From positions 1 through 7,318 of the forward strand of contig CAMWOK010000147.1 of NCBI GenBank assembly GCA_947175845.1: a stretch of DNA of 7,318 bases, in the 5' to 3' direction. This document shows positions 1 through 4,303 of this stretch, piece after piece. The notes under the pieces are model-generated. The model did no database searches, was not told the origin of the DNA, and saw nothing but the letters and a program-made list of their open reading frames with translations. Numbering within the stretch: the first letter of the stretch is position 1; each line of letters starts with the position of its first letter. Source of the stretch: an uncultured Lachnospiraceae bacterium. GTDB taxonomy: Bacteria; Bacillota; Clostridia; Lachnospirales; Lachnospiraceae. Both the position numbers and the translations under genes were made by a program.

Positions 1-27
1 GCCCTGCACCACGATATTTTTGCCGAG
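1..27 (-). pseudogene. In-frame continuation of the activase beyond the TAG stop
   Basis: Reading on after the TAG in the same frame gives LGKNIVVQG up to the window edge. In two-domain activases the segment after VIKNALFKVIK normally reads approximately D/E-LG-x-x-IVVQGGTFYN, so this is the expected next piece of the same protein. The TAG occupies a position where Glu (GAG) would fit, one base away. The rest of the gene, with the expected dehydratase-like modules, should lie to the left of the window. Seen: the frame and residues. Recalled from the family: the motif. Inferred: the nonsense mutation. Confidence 0.7.
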
Positions 28-1623
28 CTAAGATGCGTCGGAAAACTTGATCACCTTGAACAGGGCATTTTTGATCACCGAGTAGGCGAGACCAGCGGAG
101 ATATCGGACACTTCGGCGCCCTCTTTCTGTGCCTGCTTAACCTTTGAATTCATAAACACAGTGCAGCGTGTTCCCAGGTCAATCGGATGCTTGGCAAAAA
201 GTGCTGCCTGCGCAAAATCCTGCACACTGTAATTCAGCGATTTTGCAAAGGTCTCGATAAAGGAACCGCAGCCAGAGGAGCAGGCTTCGTTTAACTGCAC
301 GGAATCGACCGTCTGATTTTTGATCTTAATGCATTTCATATCCTGTCCGCCGATATCGATAATGCAGTCCACATCAGGATTAAAAAATGCGGCAGCGTAG
401 TAATGGGCGACCGTTTCGACTTCGCCCTCGTCAAGCATAAATGCGGCTTTGAACAGAGCTTCCCCGTAACCGGTAGAGCAGGAGCGCACGATTTGCGCGT
501 CCTCGGGGAGCAGCTGGTAGATCTCCTGGATAGAAGCGATGGCTGTGTTCAGAGGACTTCCGTTATTGCTGCTGTAGAAAGAATAGAGCAGTGTGCCATC
601 CTCGGCGACCACCGCAATTTTTGTCGTGGTGGAGCCGGCATCGATCCCCAGGAAACACTTTCCGTGATAGTTCTCAATTTTGGCATTCTTCACGTGATGC
701 GAGCCATGTCTTGACCGGAACTGTTCGTACTCCCGTTCATCAGCAAACAGCGGTTCCATGCGCGCAACCTCAAATTCCATTTTGATGTCGGAAGAGAGCT
801 TTTCGACCATCTCAGACATGGAGAACTGTATTTCTGTCCTGGCGTTGAGGGCAGAGCCTATCGCGGCAAACAGGTGGGAATTGGCAGTGTCGATAATGTG
901 CTCGTCATCGAGCTTCAGGGTGCGGATAAACGCTGTCCTGAGCTCCGAGAGAAAATGCAGCGGGCCCCCCAGAAAAGCAACGTGGCCGCGGATTGGTTTT
1001 CCGCAGGCGAGTCCGCTGATTGTCTGGTTGACAACCGCCTGAAAAATGGATGCGGACAAATCTTCCTTGGTCGCGCCCTCGTTAATCAGCGGCTGAATGT
1101 CCGTCTTGGCAAACACGCCGCAGCGCGCTGCGATTGTGTACAGAGACTGATAATTTTTGGCGTACTCGTTCAATCCTGATGCATCCGTCTGGATCAGGGA
1201 AGCCATCTGGTCGATGAAAGATCCCGTGCCTCCGGCGCAGATCCCGTTCATGCGCTGTTCCACATTTCCGCCCTCGAAATAGATGATCTTGGCATCCTCG
1301 CCGCCAAGTTCGATCGCCACGTCCGTCTTGGGTGCAAGCTCCTGAAGCGAGGTGGACACCGCGATCACCTCCTGGACAAACGGCACGCCCAGATGGTTTG
1401 CGAGCGTCAGCCCGCCGGAGCCTGTGATCATCGGATGAAGCGTCAGATTGCCGAGCTTTGCATATGCATCCTGCAAAAGGGTTGAAAGTGTCTCCCGGAT
1501 ATTTGCATAGTGTCTCTGATAATCTGAAAAAAGCAGCCTGTGGCGGGCATCCAGGATAGCGACTTTCACTGTGGTAGAGCCGATATCGATGCCCAGTGTA
1601 TAGAATTCCTTACTTTTACTCAT
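28..1623 (-). CDS. CoA-substrate-specific enzyme activase (BcrAD/BadFG ATPase, two activase domains), truncated by an in-frame TAG
   Basis: ATP-driven activator of the 2-hydroxyacyl-CoA dehydratase / benzoyl-CoA reductase type; in the family an Fe-S-bridged ASKHA ATPase passes an electron to the dehydratase. Numbering from the start at 1623 (531 aa): domain 1 has the phosphate loop GIDIGSTT (11-18), ELGGEDAK (105-112) and the likely cluster cysteines C129 (CAGGTGSF) and C168 (RCGVFAKTD). Domain 2 repeats this with GIDAGSTTTK (326-335), DIGGQDMK (423-430), C448/C452 and C487 (RCTVF). Family members with two such domains normally run to about 1400 aa, with dehydratase-like modules following. 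Here TAG at 28-30 ends the frame inside domain 2, before its last glycine-rich strand. The same frame continues family-like beyond it, so this is probably a broken gene or a base error. The start at 1623 was preferred because the AGAAAGG at 1637-1643 lies 13 nt away but only 1 nt from the in-frame ATG at 1635; the choice is not certain. Confidence 0.85.
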   Translation of the reverse strand: MSKSKEFYTLGIDIGSTTVKVAILDARHRLLFSDYQRHYANIRETLSTLLQDAYAKLGNLTLHPMITGSGGLTLANHLGVPFVQEVIAVSTSLQELAPKTDVAIELGGEDAKIIYFEGGNVEQRMNGICAGGTGSFIDQMASLIQTDASGLNEYAKNYQSLYTIAARCGVFAKTDIQPLINEGATKEDLSASIFQAVVNQTISGLACGKPIRGHVAFLGGPLHFLSELRTAFIRTLKLDDEHIIDTANSHLFAAIGSALNARTEIQFSMSEMVEKLSSDIKMEFEVARMEPLFADEREYEQFRSRHGSHHVKNAKIENYHGKCFLGIDAGSTTTKIAVVAEDGTLLYSFYSSNNGSPLNTAIASIQEIYQLLPEDAQIVRSCSTGYGEALFKAAFMLDEGEVETVAHYYAAAFFNPDVDCIIDIGGQDMKCIKIKNQTVDSVQLNEACSSGCGSFIETFAKSLNYSVQDFAQAALFAKHPIDLGTRCTVFMNSKVKQAQKEGAEVSDISAGLAYSVIKNALFKVIKFSDAS

Positions 1624-1697
1624 GTATATAACCATGCCTTTCTATGTAAACAAGATTTGAAAATTATTTCTCTCGACATTTGAAATATATCTTTGAT

Positions 1698-1726
1698 ATT
1701 ATACGACAGTGTTCTCCAAAACGCAA
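1698..1726 (-). promoter_or_regulatory. Sigma-A-type promoter of the activase gene
   Basis: On the minus strand TTGCGT (1721-1726) is followed after exactly 17 bases by a perfect TATAAT (1698-1703). Transcription would begin near 1690 and give a leader of roughly 65 nt before the chosen ATG at 1623. The -35 matches the consensus only in its TTG part; the -10 and the spacing are ideal. Confidence 0.7.
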
Positions 1727-1740
1727 CAAAACAGTTGATT

Positions 1741-1894
1741 AAAAGTTCGTGAAAAGTTTATACTTTTTATGGAAAATTTTATCAAAAATCTTTCGGGGCA
1801 GTTCCAAATTGTTATATATGTATGAAAAACAGGCAGAAATCATACTATAAATCTTAAAAAAATATAATATTTCAGCTGGATAAAATTAGATTGG
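1741..1894. other. AT-rich intergenic stretch between divergent promoters
   Basis: I see no supported gene here. It is strongly AT-rich. It holds two direct copies of AAAAGTT (1741-1747 and 1752-1758, 11 bases apart), the second forming a small palindrome AAAAGT-TTAT-ACTTTT (1752-1767). This lies a few tens of bases upstream of the activase -35 and could be a regulator site, but in DNA this AT-rich it may be chance. Open frames here reach only about ten codons and have no ribosome binding site. Confidence 0.4.
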
Positions 1895-1923
1895 TTTACA
1901 TTTTTTGTAGTGAATGGTATACT
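1895..1923 (+). promoter_or_regulatory. Extended -10 promoter facing the rhomboid-like gene
   Basis: TTTACA (1895-1900), a 17-base spacer and TATACT (1918-1923), preceded by TGG (1915-1917), make a TGn extended -10. Five of six bases match consensus in each hexamer. The expected start near 1930 lies inside the left arm of the MITE-like element, so the transcript would carry almost the whole element as a leader of about 220 nt before the ATG at 2148. It probably was the original promoter of the downstream gene before the element inserted. Confidence 0.7.
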
Positions 1924-1942
1924 AGTACAACGAATATTAAGT
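1922..1942 (+). repeat. Left terminal inverted repeat of the MITE-like element
   Basis: Begins CTAGTACAA and ends ATTAAGT. It pairs with 2066-2086 on the opposite strand, with mismatches only at the 10th and 14th bases. Its first two bases overlap the end of the upstream -10 hexamer. Confidence 0.8.
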
Positions 1943-2083
1943 AACTGTCACCTTGACTTGCCTGATTGTTCAGCTACGGCGTTGTCGTCAATCGCCGTAG
2001 CCACCGCTACGACTCTTTCCTCCGCCTTGCATCTGAAACAATCATTCTGCGTCAATGTACCAGAAACTTAATTTTCATTGTAC
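1925..2083. mobile_element. MITE-like non-coding element, about 159 bp, possible TA target duplication
   Basis: The outermost 21 bases on each side (1922-1942 and 2066-2086) are inverted copies with 19 of 21 identities. Weaker inverted similarity continues inwards: CCTTGAC/GTCAATG near 1951 and 2051, and TGATTGTT at 1963-1970 against AACAATCA at 2037-2044. If the element proper runs from GTACAA to TTGTAC, it is flanked on both sides by TA (1923-1924 and 2084-2085), as expected for MITEs mobilised by IS630/Tc1-mariner-type transposases. Because the flank is the palindrome CTAG, the exact boundary cannot be fixed. It has no coding capacity, and its GC-rich core stands out from the AT-rich surroundings. 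Confidence 0.75.
1973..2011 (+). repeat. Core of the element: two mutually exclusive hairpins
   Basis: GCTACGGCG (1973-1981) pairs perfectly with CGCCGTAGC (1993-2001) around an 11-base loop. The segment CGTAGC (1996-2001) can instead pair with GCTACG (2006-2011) around the loop CACC. The two stems share 1996-2001 and cannot coexist. No run of T follows, so neither looks like an intrinsic terminator. Confidence 0.6.
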
Positions 2084-2086
2084 TAG
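2066..2086 (-). repeat. Right terminal inverted repeat of the MITE-like element
   Basis: Read on the minus strand it begins CTAGTACAA and ends ATTAAGT, matching the left arm in 19 of 21 positions. It ends 61 bases before the start codon of the rhomboid-like gene. Confidence 0.8.
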
Positions 2087-2094
2087 AGCGTATC

Positions 2095-2116
2095 TGAGAA
2101 CAAGTTGAGAACAAGT
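2095..2116 (+). repeat. Perfect 11-bp tandem repeat, two copies
   Basis: TGAGAACAAGT occurs at 2095-2105 and again at 2106-2116 without a gap. The period is close to one helical turn, and the repeat sits directly upstream of a TATAAT and the ribosome binding site of the next gene. It could be a tandem operator or a simple slippage duplication. Confidence 0.75.
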
Positions 2117-2117
2117 C

Positions 2118-2123
2118 TATAAT
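2118..2123 (+). promoter_or_regulatory. Possible second -10 box just upstream of the rhomboid-like gene
   Basis: A perfect TATAAT that would start transcription near 2130, leaving an 18-nt leader with the AGGAG site. At 17-base spacing the -35 position holds only TGAGAA, a poor match that falls inside the tandem repeat. If real, the promoter probably needs an activator; it may also be a chance hit. Confidence 0.35.
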
Positions 2124-2147
2124 TTTTGAAAGGCAGGAGTGTAGAAT

Positions 2148-3029
2148 ATGAATTTTCTGAATAAAATGGAGCGGAAGCTGGGGAAGTATGCGATACCAAA
2201 TCTTTCGCTATACCTGATAATGGGGTATGTGCTCGGATATATACTGATGTTTATCAATCCGGCGATGGTGGATTTCCTCACGCTGAATCCATATTTGATA
2301 CTGCGTGGACAGATCTGGCGACTTGTCACGTGGATCATCGTGCCGCCGTCAGAGTTTGACCTGTTCACGATCATCATGCTGATGTTCTACTATTCTGTGG
2401 GGACGAACCTGGAGCGGACATGGGGTACATTTTACTACAATGTGTATCTGTTTATGGGAATGTTTTTTACGCTCATCGGCAGTTTTCTGATTATGGCGGT
2501 CAGTTATGTGCCTGCGTTTTACTCGAACGAGGTGCGAATGGCATACGGAGAGGCGGCATACTTCCTGCTTGTGGGGCGCAGTTTCAGCACATATTTTGTA
2601 AATATGTCTATATTCCTGGGATTTGCAGCGACGTTTCCGGAAGTGCAGGTTTTGCTCATGTTTATTATTCCTGTCAAAGTGAAGTGGATGGGAATTGCAT
2701 ATGCAGTGCTGTTGATCGTGCAGTTTTTGCAGAGCAATATCGTCGGAAAAATTGTCATCGGCGCGTCTCTTCTGAACTTTGTTGTATTTTTCCTGATGAC
2801 CAGGAGCGGAGCCGGCATGCGCATGTCACCGCGCCAGGTGAAGCGGCGCCACGACTATAACAGGGAGGTGAAGCGCGCGAAGCCTGCCAGCGTCTCAAAG
2901 CACAAATGTGCGATCTGCGGTAAAAACAGCGAGGACAATCCAGAGGCAGAGTTTCGGTTCTGCTCGAAATGCAATGGGAATTATGAGTATTGCCAGGATC
3001 ATCTCTTTACACATACACATGTTAAATAA
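2148..3029 (+). CDS. Rhomboid-like membrane protein without catalytic residues, with C-terminal Cys/His tail (pseudo-rhomboid)
   Basis: A 293-aa integral membrane protein. Hydrophobic segments lie near 19-37, 71-86, 97-120, 148-175, 180-195 and 200-217, followed by a basic stretch (225-245) and a Cys/His tail. Rhomboid-fold features are WR at 57-58 in the first loop and the GTNLERTWG motif (85-93). The serine protease motif GxSG is absent, and there is no histidine before residue 235, so the Ser-His dyad is missing and proteolysis is not expected. The PVKVKW motif (175-180) resembles that of rhomboid-like membrane proteins of the non-protease (Derlin/TMEM115-like) kind. The tail holds C254-x2-C257, C272-x2-C275, C282, H285, H289 and H291, which suggests a cytosolic zinc-binding domain. 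AGGAG (2135-2139) lies 8 nt before the ATG. It is the first gene of a plus-strand run and ends 18 nt before the next. Automatic annotation may call it a rhomboid protease; I think that would be wrong for activity. Confidence 0.85.
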   Translation: MNFLNKMERKLGKYAIPNLSLYLIMGYVLGYILMFINPAMVDFLTLNPYLILRGQIWRLVTWIIVPPSEFDLFTIIMLMFYYSVGTNLERTWGTFYYNVYLFMGMFFTLIGSFLIMAVSYVPAFYSNEVRMAYGEAAYFLLVGRSFSTYFVNMSIFLGFAATFPEVQVLLMFIIPVKVKWMGIAYAVLLIVQFLQSNIVGKIVIGASLLNFVVFFLMTRSGAGMRMSPRQVKRRHDYNREVKRAKPASVSKHKCAICGKNSEDNPEAEFRFCSKCNGNYEYCQDHLFTHTHVK

Positions 3030-3047
3030 GGAAGGGATAGAAACAGG

Positions 3048-3815
3048 ATGGAATTTAATCAGACGAACTTTGCACGGGCGCTTGAGGAGTTAAAAGATAC
3101 CGCGCGGATTCAGGAGAATATGCTGACAAGTGAGCAGATTGGCGAAGCTTTTGACCAGTGGAAGCTGGGTGAGGAGCAGGTGGCTTTGATTCATGAATAT
3201 TTTCGGAAGAATCATATCGGAATTGATGAGCCGGCGGAGGTGGACGAAGAGCTGTCAGGTGATGATGTCAGTTTTCTGAAACTATATCTGGAGGAGTTAA
3301 AGGAACTTCCACCTGTCTCTGATGGCGAGCGGCGCGCAGTGATGATGTCCGCCCTTGCTGGGGACAGCGATGCGCAGGCAAAACTTGTGGAAATCTTTCT
3401 GCCCCAGGTGGTGGAGATCTCACGGCTCTATGCAGGCCAGGGCGCGCTGGTGGAGGACTTGATCGGAGAGGGAAATGTCGCTGCAGCGGCAGCAGTGACG
3501 ATGCTCGAGTGCGTGGAAGGCATCGACGAGGTGGAAGGTTTTGTTGGAAAGATGATCATGGATGCCATGGAAGCGTTTGTCCGTGACACATCGGACAACA
3601 GCCAGGCGGGGGAAACTGTGCTGGACAGGGTCAATGACGTAAATGACAAGGCGAAGGAACTGTACGACAGTTTTCTGAGGAAAGTCACGGTGAAAGAGGT
3701 TGCAGACGAGCTTGGCATATCCGAGGAGGCGGTGCACGAGGCAGTCAGACTCTCGGCAGATCATATTGACTATATTGAAGCCGCAGGTGGAGATGAAGAT
3801 GGACTTGCAGAATAA
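3048..3815 (+). CDS. Degenerate sigma-70-like protein lacking promoter-recognition regions
   Basis: An acidic 255-aa protein with recognisable pieces of a primary sigma factor in the right order. Residues 1-60 resemble region 1.1 (helical, LTSEQIGEAF). Residues 75-92 (SFLKLYLEELKELPPVS) resemble region 1.2. Residues 105-150 (GDSDAQAKLVEIFLPQVVEISRLY and EDLIGEGNVAAAAAV) resemble regions 2.1-2.2, the surface that binds the RNA polymerase beta' clamp. The aromatic and basic residues of 2.3-2.4 that melt and read the -10 box are missing; GFVGKMIMDAMEAFVRD (164-180) stands in their place. Residues 213-243 (VTVKEVADELGISEEAVHEAVRL) form a helix-turn-helix-like unit resembling region 3, and there is no region 4. 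It may bind core polymerase or modulate sigma without starting transcription itself; this is inference. GGAAGGG (3030-3036) precedes the ATG by 11 nt. Confidence 0.75.
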   Translation: MEFNQTNFARALEELKDTARIQENMLTSEQIGEAFDQWKLGEEQVALIHEYFRKNHIGIDEPAEVDEELSGDDVSFLKLYLEELKELPPVSDGERRAVMMSALAGDSDAQAKLVEIFLPQVVEISRLYAGQGALVEDLIGEGNVAAAAAVTMLECVEGIDEVEGFVGKMIMDAMEAFVRDTSDNSQAGETVLDRVNDVNDKAKELYDSFLRKVTVKEVADELGISEEAVHEAVRLSADHIDYIEAAGGDEDGLAE

Positions 3816-4224
3816 TGATGATTTTAAATATGTGCTTCAGGACACGAACTGCGTCTATTTTGGCAGGGAGCTGACCTATGCCGAGATGATGGACAGGGAC
3901 GATATTCCGTTTAAGTTCAAGGCAGTGATCAATGCTCATTTTATGCGGGATACAGATCTGGATACAAAAATGGCGGACCATATTATGCAGATTTCGGACA
4001 AGGAGTTTTCGTACAAAATCTTTGAGCAGTTAAAGCTGACAGTGCGCGTCTGCTACAAGACACAGAAAAAAGGATTTGGCGGAAAAACAAAGGAGAAATG
4101 GATTCACAGAGCCTGCTCCTTGAAACTGTTCTGCGGGGAGTATCGTAGCCAGGTCGACGAAGGCACTGTGATGATTGAGGATTTCTCGATCTCAAAACTT
4201 GCTCTGATGGCGCTGGGCGTCTGA
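3799..4224 (+). CDS. Conserved-looking hypothetical protein, 141 aa
   Basis: I do not recognise a family. It is soluble, with no signal peptide or membrane segment, mixed alpha/beta in appearance, has four cysteines (18, 85, 106, 112) and a basic stretch near 87-104 (KTQKKGFGGKTKEKW). The frame is open from 3700, but the ATG at 3799 is chosen because GGTGGAG (3786-3792) lies 6 nt before it; an ATG at 3793 would overlap that site's end. The chosen start lies inside the last codons of the sigma-like gene (17-bp overlap including that gene's stop), which indicates translational coupling and a related function or equal dosage. The open frame before 3793 is a shadow of the upstream gene. Confidence 0.75.
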   Translation: MDLQNNDDFKYVLQDTNCVYFGRELTYAEMMDRDDIPFKFKAVINAHFMRDTDLDTKMADHIMQISDKEFSYKIFEQLKLTVRVCYKTQKKGFGGKTKEKWIHRACSLKLFCGEYRSQVDEGTVMIEDFSISKLALMALGV

Positions 4225-4303
4225 TATTTGTGGCCGCGCACACCTGGCTCAAATTGCATATGGACAAACCAAAATAAAAAATGTGTGCAGAAATGAGGAG
4301 AAG

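Noticed and set aside
28..30. TAG as a pyrrolysine codon
   Set aside because: The position appears to hold Glu or a similar residue in the family, and activases are not known pyrrolysine proteins; a point mutation is simpler.
403..1179. Several plus-strand open frames opposite the activase gene
   Set aside because: They lie antisense to conserved ATPase motifs and look like frame shadows, without ribosome binding sites or protein-like composition.
1922..2086. The inverted repeats as a CRISPR unit or intrinsic terminator
   Set aside because: There is only one pair in inverted orientation, no direct repeat-spacer series, and no T-run after the stem.
3700..3798. ATG at 3700 as the start of the 141-aa protein gene
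   Set aside because: It would overlap the sigma-like gene by more than 100 bases with no ribosome binding site; the added residues look like a shadow of that gene.
4283..4303. GTG at 4283 as the start of the peptidase
   Set aside because: It would add seven residues without any ribosome binding site before it, while GAGGAG stands in front of the ATG at 4304.
4225..4303. Possible hairpin GCACAC/GTGTGC between the hypothetical and peptidase genes
   Set aside because: Only six base pairs across a loop of more than 40 bases and no T-run; not a convincing terminator or switch.
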